Assembly (NCBI GenBank): GCA_965267535.1
Contig: OZ254082.1
Coordinates: 3,534,001-3,598,000, forward strand
Origin: CAXBNB01 sp965267535
GTDB taxonomy: Bacteria; Bacteroidota; Bacteroidia; Cytophagales; Cyclobacteriaceae
Reading direction: 5' to 3'
Length of the DNA: 64,000 nucleotides
The translations under genes were made by a program, and so were the position numbers. Position 1 is the first letter of the stretch. The number at the start of each line of letters is the position of its first letter. The notes beneath the pieces are model-generated. The model had not been told where the DNA came from. It ran no database searches and worked only from the letters and a program-made list of their open reading frames with translations. Shown here one piece after another: positions 17,192-25,676 of this stretch.

Positions 17192-18451
17192 TCAGCGGTC
17201 TTTGTATTGAAAAACATTGAAAGGCAGAGAGTGCCCTTTGATTCGAAGAACAACAACTCCATGGGCCGGCACATTCATTTCTACCCTTTCGCCTGTGGAA
17301 CCGGGGTAATCCTTTTTACTCCAAAGGTCGCGCATTTTGTAGCCTTTGGCTGCATCCAATCCTACCTGCTTAAGTTCAAAGGCAATATCTGCAGCATCTT
17401 CCGTCCGGTTGAGGAGCGCTACAGCTACTTCTCCACTCACAGCAGACACAAGGGGTTTTGCCCATACCTCCAGTTCACCATAATCGACCAAACGGCGAGC
17501 CTGGTATACATATTCGCTTTGATTGAGTGCTATCACCTCTTCATTGGTCACTATCTCCAGTGTTTCATCGGACATTTGAGTCAGATCATTTCCCAGTAGC
17601 AGTGGGGAGTGCATCATACACCACATCGAAAAATGCGCTTTATCTTCTTCATAAGACATACCACGCCCCACCTGCAGCATATCCATGTCATTGTACCTCC
17701 CTTTGGAGCAGTAAACCCACAAATCCGCATTAATATCGATAATACGCAAGATAGACTCGAATGAATTGTCGATATCGCCGGAAATTCGCCATGAATCAGC
17801 TACGCTTGTCACCCACTTGCCGGGAAACTGCCAACGACATACATTGTACACCACATCCGGCTTGATAGCACGGGCTATTTGCCCTATCTGGGTATATCGT
17901 ATCTGCTCATCCAACCCCAACCATTGGCCACCACACCAGTCTATTTTAATAAAATCATAATCCCATTCGTCTAAAAACAATTTCAAGTCCTGCGCCTCAT
18001 GGCCATAAAGCCCCATGCCTACACCCACAGTGTCTTTATCCCAATATGACGCGCAGGTATTGATACCCGCATCTGAATAAATGCCGGCCTTTAGTCCCTT
18101 GCTATGTATGTACTCGGCCAACGACTTCATGCCACTGGGAAAACGCTCCGGATGCACCAACATATTACCCTCCTGGTCGCGTCCTCCAAAAAAACCATCG
18201 TCGGTATTGATGTACCGATACCCCGCATCGTACAGCTTACTTTCGGCCATTACATCAGCCTGTGATTTGATAATGTCCTCGTTGATATGGATTCGGTAGT
18301 TGTTCCAACTTGCCCACCCCATTATGGGCGGCAGCTGTTTTACATCTATACCACCAGAAACAGCAACCTGCCCCTGTTTTTGATTCGAAACTTCATTGCA
18401 GGCACTAAAAAAAGCGACCAGCACTGCCACTAACACTAAACTACTTTTCAT
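17192..18451 (-). CDS. GH27 family alpha-galactosidase, lipoprotein
   Basis: This 419-residue secreted glycosidase removes alpha-linked galactose (or related alpha-N-acetylgalactosamine) with retention. A lipoprotein signal ends AFFSAC (Cys 18). The catalytic barrel starts PPIMGWASWNNY, with the substrate-binding YINTDDGFFGG at residues 80-90. D171 in FIKIDWCGGQ is the nucleophile position, and D226 in SWRISGDI the acid/base position. The C-terminal ~90 residues form the usual beta-sandwich (GEVAVALLNRTEDAADIAFEL). It is not next to a SusC/SusD pair and appears monocistronic with its own terminator. Family assignment is firm; the exact aglycone is not. Confidence 0.93.
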   Translation of the reverse strand: MKSSLVLVAVLVAFFSACNEVSNQKQGQVAVSGGIDVKQLPPIMGWASWNNYRIHINEDIIKSQADVMAESKLYDAGYRYINTDDGFFGGRDQEGNMLVHPERFPSGMKSLAEYIHSKGLKAGIYSDAGINTCASYWDKDTVGVGMGLYGHEAQDLKLFLDEWDYDFIKIDWCGGQWLGLDEQIRYTQIGQIARAIKPDVVYNVCRWQFPGKWVTSVADSWRISGDIDNSFESILRIIDINADLWVYCSKGRYNDMDMLQVGRGMSYEEDKAHFSMWCMMHSPLLLGNDLTQMSDETLEIVTNEEVIALNQSEYVYQARRLVDYGELEVWAKPLVSAVSGEVAVALLNRTEDAADIAFELKQVGLDAAKGYKMRDLWSKKDYPGSTGERVEMNVPAHGVVVLRIKGHSLPFNVFQYKDR

Positions 18452-18554
18452 TGGTTTTTGCTTCTTTGGTTAATTCAGAATCGCAAATGTCAAAATTATT
18501 TCCAAAAGAAAAGCACCAGAAGCAAAGTATGTCTCAAACACACTTGTATGCTCA

Positions 18555-19285
18555 TCAGGCTTCTTTACCTGCAAGGATAGTAATCATGCCCGCGTCGACC
18601 TCATTACACAGTATTTTCATATTGCTTTTAGCCAATACGTCAATTACCTCACCTGCACTGATGCGTACTTTGTGATAGGAACTTACCCGCTGCATCCACG
18701 AATCGTCCACTCTCTCATAAAGTAGATCCGTGACCTTTACCCTTTCCTGTGAAGGATACTCTAACACACAAGTCAAAATCCGATCGGGGGTATTTTTCAC
18801 AGGAATAAAACGCTGACTGTCGGGTAATTCATGGGTATAATCTCTGAAAGTAAAAATCAACTTACCTCCTGCAGCCAATGTTTCGCAGCAATCTGAAACA
18901 AACAAAGCAATCTGCTTTTTAGTATCCAGGTGTGTGAGCGTATCTCCGCAACAGACGATTACATCTGGGGCGATCGCCTGGAAGGATTTAATATTTCTGA
19001 TATCATCATTTTTGACAACAATGCCGGATCCCTCTGATTCTGACTGAGCAAACTCAACAGCTTATCATTGAAATCTACTGCCACCACTTCAAAACCAGCC
19101 TCTTTCAGCGCTATACTTTGTATTCCATGTCCGGCACCCAGATCTATGGCTTTGCTTCTGTGTCCGGCTACAATGTTATTTCTATCAAGCAATGCGCAGA
19201 AAGCTTCAACTTTTGGATCTATGTCACCAACCATCCATGCATAAAAATCGCCCAAATGCTTATCATAATGCTGCTTTACACTCAT
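18555..19285 (-). pseudogene. Class I SAM methyltransferase, interrupted by a frameshift
   Basis: The N-terminal part, starting at ATG 19285, holds AFCALLDRNNIVAGHRS followed by the SAM-binding motif AIDLGAGHGIQSIALKEAGFEVVAVDF. That frame then leaves the family near 19030-19035 and stops at 18959. The family continues in the -1 frame: IVVKNDDIRNIKSF, then DVIVCCGDTLTHL (motif IV), then LAAGGKLIFTFRDY, ending at 18555. Adding one G to the GGG run (CCC at 19030-19032 on the plus strand) restores one frame of about 244 codons. The gene is therefore either a recent single-base pseudogene or a sequencing or assembly error. The two halves are otherwise intact, which favours a very recent event or an error. 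Confidence 0.8.
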
Positions 19286-19536
19286 GCCCTTATTCTTTAA
19301 CTAACCTTCTTTATTCTGTTTTTCAACAAAACAATATTACAGCATTGGGATGCAGAAATGCTAACATTTGCAAAAACTTGCTTCGGCTCGCAATTGCTAC
19401 TCTATATTTTCATTCACAAAAACAACTCTGTACTGTTCAACATGCATTATATTACAAGAAAACAATTTCTGTGATACATCGTTTGTCTATTGAGAGCAAA
19501 CTAATGTATGCTGTTTTTAAGATTGGCTTAGATAAT

Positions 19537-19773
19537 ATGGAAAAAAAACAAAAAGGACGCCCCGCAACTAAACCCGTTAGTCTAAAGGAAGGTTACTACC
19601 TTGAGCTAAAAAACAAAAACGCAAGCAGTGGTGTAAAATTACGCCGCGACACCCGTGAGCAGCTGGAAATGGCCATAAAGCAATACGAGAAAAGTAAAGA
19701 TGTAACTTACCTCGGTCACCTGAAAGACGGCAAATGGCTCGACGGCAAGAACAAAGGCTTGAAAGTAGCCTGA
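19537..19773 (+). CDS. Small basic conserved protein of unknown function
   Basis: A 78-residue lysine-rich protein begins MEKKQKGRPATKPVSLKEG. I start it at ATG 19537 because the upstream in-frame sequence back to 19192 is low-quality coding and antisense to the methyltransferase. It has a KGRPA patch that can touch the DNA minor groove, a predicted strand YYLELKNKNASSGVKLRR, a helix (TREQLEMAIKQYEKSKDV) and a C-terminal GHLKDGKWLDGK. I recall similar short proteins in other Bacteroidota but no assigned function. It converges with the HAD gene (23 bp between stops). Confidence 0.55.
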   Translation: MEKKQKGRPATKPVSLKEGYYLELKNKNASSGVKLRRDTREQLEMAIKQYEKSKDVTYLGHLKDGKWLDGKNKGLKVA

Positions 19774-19796
19774 TTTATTTTACAGTTTCACTACTG

Positions 19797-20456
19797 CTAT
19801 AGCAGCTCTCCAAAGGTATGTACTTTCACAATAGGCAATTCTTTGAATGGGTCGTGGTATTTGGATGAGCGCAACCCCACAAAAAACACGTCGGCTTCAC
19901 GGGCAGCAGTATAGTCCACCATTGTATCGCCAAAGAAGAGAATATTGGTACCGTACCTTTCTTTTATCTGCAGCAATACTACCGACTTCTTTTTCACCCC
20001 TCCATGCATCTCCTCAAACTGGTCGGTCAGTTTATTTTTAGCCAGATGCTTGTCTACCTCTTCCTGTGGTGAACCAGAACACACAAACTTGCGCTGACGA
20101 GAGTACTTTTGGATAAAATCCTCAAACCCCTCCACAAAACGAGTATCCAACACTCGTGGGTTCATTTCTTGGGTAGATTTATCGATCAACCGCTGCACGT
20201 CTGCATCGCAATCTTTCCGACCAATTATTTCGGAATAAATATGTTCAAATCGCATTTTCCGGGGAGTACCTCCTGAGCCTACCAAATATTGCTTAATCGC
20301 ACTTTCATGCTCCGGATAGTCAGAAAACAAACTCAAAAAATACTCAAACTTGTAATCCTCAGAGTGGAAAATTACACCGTCTTTGTCAAACACCAGAATT
20401 GTATCGTCTGTAATCTCAGGCAGAGAAAAATTACCCATACTGTCAGTTTTGTACAC
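19797..20456 (-). CDS. HAD-superfamily phosphatase at the end of the inositol operon
   Basis: This 219-residue enzyme has the HAD core: motif I VFDKDGVIFHSE (residues 22-33; the two Asp are the nucleophile and acid/base), motif II VCSGSPQEEV, a lysine in GGVKKKSVV, and motif IV LFFGDTMVDYTAA. A helical cap between motifs I and II indicates the beta-phosphoglucomutase/phosphoglycolate phosphatase subclass. Its start is 4 bp after the stop of the Na+ symporter gene, so it is probably the last gene of the iol operon. A phosphatase is not part of the standard inositol route. It could supply free inositol from a phosphate ester or clear a dead-end phosphorylated intermediate; this is inference. 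Confidence 0.82.
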   Translation of the reverse strand: MYKTDSMGNFSLPEITDDTILVFDKDGVIFHSEDYKFEYFLSLFSDYPEHESAIKQYLVGSGGTPRKMRFEHIYSEIIGRKDCDADVQRLIDKSTQEMNPRVLDTRFVEGFEDFIQKYSRQRKFVCSGSPQEEVDKHLAKNKLTDQFEEMHGGVKKKSVVLLQIKERYGTNILFFGDTMVDYTAAREADVFFVGLRSSKYHDPFKELPIVKVHTFGELL

Positions 20457-20460
20457 TTTT

Positions 20461-22035
20461 TTAGATCCCCAAAAGTATATAAATCAAAACAGTAACCACA
20501 CACAAAACAACAGACAAATGAGGTGCGTATTTCCAGGTAGTCATATCCAGCAAATCCACTTCCCCTGCATGCGGATCGTTTTGGTTGGGATAGAAGTGTG
20601 ATACCAACAGCATTACGCCCATATTGAGCACAAACTCAATACCCCAGATGTGAATAAAATGCATGTCTACCTGAAGTATAAATGTGCAAACTATATAAAA
20701 ACCAAGCCCTACTACCATTGCAGCTTTTGCTCCTGCTGCAGATACTTTTGGAATAAAAAAGCCTGCCAGCATGATAGATGCTACAGGAATAAAAAAGATG
20801 CCATTTAATTGCTGAAGCAACTGATAGAGACCGTCAGGGGCATTGGCTACCATTGGTGCTACCATAATAGCAAACACAGCCAACACTGCCGACACCCACT
20901 TACCCATACGCACCAGCTTGCCATCGGCTATGGCCGGATTGATGTGGCGCTTGTACACATCTACGCTAAATATAGTGGCTGCACTATTGAGCACACTGTT
21001 GAATGTGCTCAACACAGCTCCCATCACTACCGCTGCAAAAAAACCTATAAACCAGCCGGGAACTACTTTTTTGATTAGTTCGGGATACACCATATCCTGA
21101 GTAGCGTACAAGCTATCGCCAAAGTAGTAATAGCCTATTACTCCCGGCAAAATTATAATCAGGGGAACCAGGATTTTCAATACTCCCGTGTACAACAATC
21201 CTTTCTGGGCTTCTGCCAGATTTTTGGCACCCAGAGCCCGCTGAATTATGGTCTGATTCATACACCAAAAGTAAATTTGATTGATAATAAGACCTGTAAA
21301 CAACGTCTCAAAAGGCATTACTGAATCTTTAGCTCCAATCACATTAAACTTTTCGGGAACGGCTTCATACACCTTAGATAGTCCCGCCATAGGGTTTCCG
21401 TCACCGATACTAATCAGCGCCAACAACGGCACAGCCAACCCGCCTATGAGCAACCCATAACCATTGATGGTGTCTGAAACTGCTACCGCTTTTAGCCCTC
21501 CGAAAATGGCATAGATAGACCCTAATATCCCCACTGCAAGCACAGTAATCCAAAGCCCCTGAGCCTTGGATACCCCGAGTGTTTCAGAAACATTGAAAAT
21601 ACTTTCGAGATTGATAGCTCCGGTATATAACACAATAGGCAGTAAAGTAACTACAAAGGAAACGATCAGAAAGAGAGCCACCATTGTGCGGGTAAGGCTA
21701 TCAAAACGATTTTCCAAATATTGTGGAATGGTTGTCAGTCCCATTCGGAGGTACTTAGGCACAAAATAAATAGCCGCTCCTACCAATGCCAGCGCTGAAG
21801 TAACCTCCCAACCTATAATGATAAAACCGTTTTTATAAGACGAGCCGTTCATTCCTATCAGGTGCTCGGTAGATATGTTGGTAAGTAGCATAGACCCGGC
21901 TATAACTACTCCGGTAAGGCTTCTGCCTCCCAAAAAGTAGCCGTCTTTAGAGTCCAGCTTTTCGTTTTTTAACCGATACCAGGAATAAGCCGCCACAAAA
22001 GCTGTGAAAGCCAGAAAAGTAAATAGTGTGTACAT
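20461..22035 (-). CDS. Sodium:solute symporter (SSS family), likely myo-inositol importer
   Basis: This 524-residue polytopic protein has about 13-14 transmembrane helices, beginning with YTLFTFLAFTAFVAAYSWY. SSS/SGLT features include DGYFLGGRSLTGVVIAGSMLLTNIST, the unwound first core helix that coordinates Na+, FVPKYLRMGLTTIPQYLENRF, and GGLKAVAVSDTINGYGLLIGG. Homologues include SGLT and SMIT transporters that carry sugars or inositol with Na+. Its place directly after iolG and the absence of another transporter in the operon point to myo-inositol. It is followed at 4 bp by the HAD gene. Confidence 0.9.
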   Translation of the reverse strand: MYTLFTFLAFTAFVAAYSWYRLKNEKLDSKDGYFLGGRSLTGVVIAGSMLLTNISTEHLIGMNGSSYKNGFIIIGWEVTSALALVGAAIYFVPKYLRMGLTTIPQYLENRFDSLTRTMVALFLIVSFVVTLLPIVLYTGAINLESIFNVSETLGVSKAQGLWITVLAVGILGSIYAIFGGLKAVAVSDTINGYGLLIGGLAVPLLALISIGDGNPMAGLSKVYEAVPEKFNVIGAKDSVMPFETLFTGLIINQIYFWCMNQTIIQRALGAKNLAEAQKGLLYTGVLKILVPLIIILPGVIGYYYFGDSLYATQDMVYPELIKKVVPGWFIGFFAAVVMGAVLSTFNSVLNSAATIFSVDVYKRHINPAIADGKLVRMGKWVSAVLAVFAIMVAPMVANAPDGLYQLLQQLNGIFFIPVASIMLAGFFIPKVSAAGAKAAMVVGLGFYIVCTFILQVDMHFIHIWGIEFVLNMGVMLLVSHFYPNQNDPHAGEVDLLDMTTWKYAPHLSVVLCVVTVLIYILLGI

Positions 22036-22147
22036 GTATAGTTGATTTAGTTGAATAAGCTTCTTCTAAAAAAAAGAAGCCTTGAGGGTGTGTCTCCACA
22101 CCCCATCACCCATTAAGACAAAAGACTACCGAAAATCCAAAAAGGAA

Positions 22148-23173
22148 TTATACAACAGCCTGCTGTACTACCTCCTCGATGGAAACCACGCGGTTTTCTT
22201 TCATCGAAATATTAGCGGCTATACCTATAGCCAGCGATACCATGCCATCGTGAGCGCCCACCTTTGGCTTTTCATCATTTACCAGACAATCGATAAAAGT
22301 TCGCATTTCATTGTAATAGGAATCAATATACCTGTCCATGAAAAAATGCAAAGGCAAAGCACCATGCTGGCCATCGCGGTTGTAATAATAGTGATTATCG
22401 GGCGTATTGTTATGCGTTCCGGCCATTCCTTTCGAACCAAATACCTCCACCCGCTGATCATAGCCATACACTGCCTGCCTGCTGTTGTCGATAGTAGCCA
22501 CACAACCGTTTTCGAAGGTGAGTGTAATTACTGCCGTGTCAATATCTCCTGCTTTTCCTATTTCCGGGTCTACCCTGTTTTTTCCTACCGCAAAAACGCT
22601 ACTGACTTCACTATCGGCCATGTATCGGGCCATGTCAAAATCGTGGATGGTCATATCGACAAACATGCCACCCGAACTGCGAATGTAAGATACCGGAGGG
22701 GGTGCCGGATCACGACTGGTTATTTTCACGATATGAGGATCACCTACCATCCCCTCATCTACCATGGTTTTTATTTTTTTGAAGTTGGGGTCAAACCTTC
22801 TGTTGAAACCCAGCATAAACTTAATGCCTGCACGGTCGATTTCCTCTCGTAGAGTCTGCACTGTTTCCAGTGAAAGATCCATAGGCTTTTCACAAAAAAT
22901 GTCTTTACCCGCTTTAACTGCATACGATATATTGGGGGCATGCATATCTGTAGGCGAACAAATCACCACAGCCTCCACTTCCGGATTATCTATCAACTGC
23001 TGATAGTCGGTATAGAAATGGGGTACTCCATATTTTTCTGCCAGTGCCCGCGACGACTCCATTACATCGGCTACTGCTACCACTTCCGTTTCGGGAAATT
23101 TTAGCACCAAATTTTCCAGGTGGATTTGTCCCATCCGACCCACACCGATTATGCCTACTTTTATTTTTTTCAT
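22148..23173 (-). CDS. iolG: Inositol 2-dehydrogenase (Gfo/Idh/MocA family)
   Basis: This 341-residue NAD-dependent oxidoreductase converts myo-inositol to 2-keto-myo-inositol (scyllo-inosose), the first catabolic step. The Rossmann motif IIGVGRMGQIHLENL lies at residues 8-22. The family hallmark EKPMDLSLE (residues about 94-102) carries the conserved lysine, and GGMFVDMTIHDFDMARYM carries the catalytic Asp and His (DMTIHDFD). The C-terminal alpha/beta domain contains TLTFENGCVATIDNSR. The assignment is strengthened by iolE, A, D, C, B and J immediately upstream in the same operon. Confidence 0.94.
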   Translation of the reverse strand: MKKIKVGIIGVGRMGQIHLENLVLKFPETEVVAVADVMESSRALAEKYGVPHFYTDYQQLIDNPEVEAVVICSPTDMHAPNISYAVKAGKDIFCEKPMDLSLETVQTLREEIDRAGIKFMLGFNRRFDPNFKKIKTMVDEGMVGDPHIVKITSRDPAPPPVSYIRSSGGMFVDMTIHDFDMARYMADSEVSSVFAVGKNRVDPEIGKAGDIDTAVITLTFENGCVATIDNSRQAVYGYDQRVEVFGSKGMAGTHNNTPDNHYYYNRDGQHGALPLHFFMDRYIDSYYNEMRTFIDCLVNDEKPKVGAHDGMVSLAIGIAANISMKENRVVSIEEVVQQAVV

Positions 23174-23256
23174 ATAAATATTGTTGGTATGTATTGAAAC
23201 ACAGACTACTTCAGGGCCATCACTGTCTGCTTTTTGTTTTTATAGCGTGAAAAAGT

Positions 23257-24156
23257 TTACAAACCTATACCTCTGAGGTAATCTCTATTGGCTTGAGCAC
23301 AATTTTTAGGATTGCCCATACCGGGCAATACATCCTGCTCTACTACAGCCCAACCCGAATAGTTTTGACTGTTTAATTCGGCCAGCACTCCTTTAAAATC
23401 GACTGCACCCTTGCCCAGCTCACAAAATATTCCTTCCTGCACGGATTTAAAATAATCCCAGTCGTGTGTGCGAGACAGGGCAGCAACTGCTGGATCAAAA
23501 TCTTTGAAATGCACATGCCATATCCTCTCTTTGTATGCCCGGAGTGCCTCCAGAGGATCGCCCCCTCCAAAGTGATAGTGCCCTGTATCGAGACAAAGCC
23601 CCACCAAATCCTTGTCGGTATGATGGATGAGCATATCTACCTCTTCGGGAGTTTCCACATATCCGGCACAGTGGTGGTGAAACACGGTTTCGAAACCAAA
23701 TGCTTCTTTGACAGCATAAGCGATCTGATTGGCTCCCTCAGCAAACACACGCCATTCGCTGTAGGTTAGTCCCATTGCAGGTGTAATTCTGCCTGCATTT
23801 TTCACACGCTGATCTACCTTCCCATTGTCATCTGCCAGCACGATGCGGGCTTTTTCGTATCCGGCATAATACATGAGGCCCGCTATTTTCAGAGCCTCCG
23901 ATATACCCGCTACATGTTGCTTGGGATCGGCCAGAGCCACAGGCACAAAGGCTCCCAGCAATTCGAGATTCCTATCGGCCAGATCCTGCGAGAGCTTGTA
24001 TGGCTGAGTAGGCATAAAGCCCCAATCGCCAAGCTCAGTACCCTCATAGCCGGTTTCTTTTATTTCATCCAGCACCTGCTGGTAGCCAGACGTTTTACCT
24101 TCCAGGTCGAATTCTAATACTCCCCAGGAACACGGTGCATTCGCTATTTTTATCAT
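23257..24156 (-). CDS. iolE: Inosose dehydratase (IolE type, TIM barrel)
   Basis: This 299-residue xylose-isomerase-like TIM barrel dehydrates 2-keto-myo-inositol to 3D-(3,5/4)-trihydroxycyclohexane-1,2-dione. It begins IKIANAPCSWGVLEFD, the typical IolE N-terminus. Metal ligands are expected around FHHHCAGYVETPEEVD, GLCLDTGHYHFGGGDP and HVHFKDFDP, with a final glutamate in WAVVEQDV. It lies 34 bp after iolA and 83 bp before iolG. Confidence 0.92.
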   Translation of the reverse strand: MIKIANAPCSWGVLEFDLEGKTSGYQQVLDEIKETGYEGTELGDWGFMPTQPYKLSQDLADRNLELLGAFVPVALADPKQHVAGISEALKIAGLMYYAGYEKARIVLADDNGKVDQRVKNAGRITPAMGLTYSEWRVFAEGANQIAYAVKEAFGFETVFHHHCAGYVETPEEVDMLIHHTDKDLVGLCLDTGHYHFGGGDPLEALRAYKERIWHVHFKDFDPAVAALSRTHDWDYFKSVQEGIFCELGKGAVDFKGVLAELNSQNYSGWAVVEQDVLPGMGNPKNCAQANRDYLRGIGL

Positions 24157-24190
24157 CAGAATATATCGTTATCGTAATGTTTCGGAGTGT

Positions 24191-25666
24191 TTAGAATTTT
24201 CTCGACCACTCTTTTGGCCAGCGTTCTATCACTACTTTGGTTTGTGTAAAAAACTCTATTGCATGCCTTCCCTGGCCGTGCAGATCGCCGAAAAAACTGT
24301 CTTTCCATCCGCTAAATGGAAACTGTGCCATAGGAGCAGCTACTCCTATATTGATACCTATATTGCCAGCCATAGCCTGATTGCGGAACTTACGCGCATC
24401 CGGACCACTGTTGGTAAACAAGCAGGCTGAATTTCCATATTTGCCTGTATTCACAAAGTGTATCGCCTCATCGATGCTATTCATATGCAGCAGCGACATA
24501 ACAGGCCCGAATATCTCCGTTTCGATCACCTCTCCGCTCAGATTTACATTTTCTAAAATGGTAGGCGCTATAAAGTTTCCTTTTTCAAAACCATCAACCT
24601 TTACATTTCTACCATCCAGCAGCATATTGGCTCCTTCGTCCAATCCCTTCTGAATGAGGTGGTTGATCCTATCCTTGCTGTCGGGGGTAATTACAGGCCC
24701 CATTTCTACTTTTTCATCCAAACCAAATCCAGTAATCTTGGCTTTGGCACTTTCGTAGAGAGCCTCACGTATGTGCTGACTCTGGTCGCCTACGGTAACA
24801 ATCGTAGAGGCTGCCAGGCATCTTTGTCCGGCACAGCCGTACACGCTATCGGTAATAATTCGGGATGCCATATCTACATCTGCATCAGGCAGTACAATTA
24901 CAGGGTTTTTAGCCCCTCCCTGAGCCTGCACCCGCTTTCCATGCTGGGTACCTTTGCTGTATATGTACCTGGCCACTCCTGTACTTCCCACAAAGCTTAT
25001 AGCCTTTACCTGCTCGTGCTCCAGTAGTGCATCTACCGATTCTTTGCCTCCATGGACCATACTTACCAATCCTTTTGGCAAACCTATCTGGTCTATCAAT
25101 CTAAAAATCTTGATCATGGTAAGTGGCACTTTTTCAGACGGTTTTACCACCATACTATTGCCACAGGCTATGGCATAGGGCAAAAACCAAAATGTGATCA
25201 TGCCGGGAAAATTAAAAGGCGCTATACAGGCTGTAACTCCCAGTGGCTGACGAATCATAAACTCATCAATACCACGCGCTATGTTTTCTGAAAACTCGCT
25301 TTGTATAAGTGTAGGGGTTGCACAGGCTGTTTCTACGTTTTCGATAGCACGCTGAAGTTCTCCTTTGGATTCAGCCAGTGTTTTTCCGGATTCCAGGGTG
25401 ATGGTTTGAGCCAAATCTTCCAGATTTTCCTCCAGCAGTTGCTTCAGCTTATACAAAGGCTGTACCCGCTGCATTACAGGCACATCTTTCCACTCCTGAT
25501 AGGCCTTAGCAGCCGATTGCACAGCCCGGTCTACATCCTCTGCAGTTGCTTTTCCGTATGGCACTCGCCCTAACTCCTCCTGATTGGCTGGGTTAATCAC
25601 CCCTATGGTTTCCTGGCTCTTGCTAGCCACCCATTCATTGTCTATATAATTTTCTAATACACTCAT
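24191..25666 (-). CDS. iolA: Methylmalonate/malonate semialdehyde dehydrogenase (CoA-acylating)
   Basis: This 491-residue aldehyde dehydrogenase oxidises malonate semialdehyde with CoA and NAD+ to acetyl-CoA and CO2, the last inositol step. Family signatures are FNFPGMITFWFLPYAIACGN, SFVGSTGVARYIYSKG, VQAQGGAKNPVIVLPDADVD and the catalytic cysteine in YGCAGQRCLAAS, near residue 284. The GQRCLA context rather than GQxCxx of generic ALDHs is the MMSDH signature. It may also act in valine catabolism. It begins 10 bp after iolD. Confidence 0.94.
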   Translation of the reverse strand: MSVLENYIDNEWVASKSQETIGVINPANQEELGRVPYGKATAEDVDRAVQSAAKAYQEWKDVPVMQRVQPLYKLKQLLEENLEDLAQTITLESGKTLAESKGELQRAIENVETACATPTLIQSEFSENIARGIDEFMIRQPLGVTACIAPFNFPGMITFWFLPYAIACGNSMVVKPSEKVPLTMIKIFRLIDQIGLPKGLVSMVHGGKESVDALLEHEQVKAISFVGSTGVARYIYSKGTQHGKRVQAQGGAKNPVIVLPDADVDMASRIITDSVYGCAGQRCLAASTIVTVGDQSQHIREALYESAKAKITGFGLDEKVEMGPVITPDSKDRINHLIQKGLDEGANMLLDGRNVKVDGFEKGNFIAPTILENVNLSGEVIETEIFGPVMSLLHMNSIDEAIHFVNTGKYGNSACLFTNSGPDARKFRNQAMAGNIGINIGVAAPMAQFPFSGWKDSFFGDLHGQGRHAIEFFTQTKVVIERWPKEWSRKF

Positions 25667-25676
25667 TGCTTGCCGC

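Noticed and set aside
22036..22100. GCTTCTT/AAGAAGC hairpin between the symporter and iolG genes
   Set aside because: The stem is short and AT-rich with no proper U-run outside it; read-through to the symporter is expected, so I do not call a terminator.
22082..22852. 256-codon open frame on the plus strand
   Set aside because: It is mostly antisense to iolG, with no recognisable domain; the iolG frame is certain.
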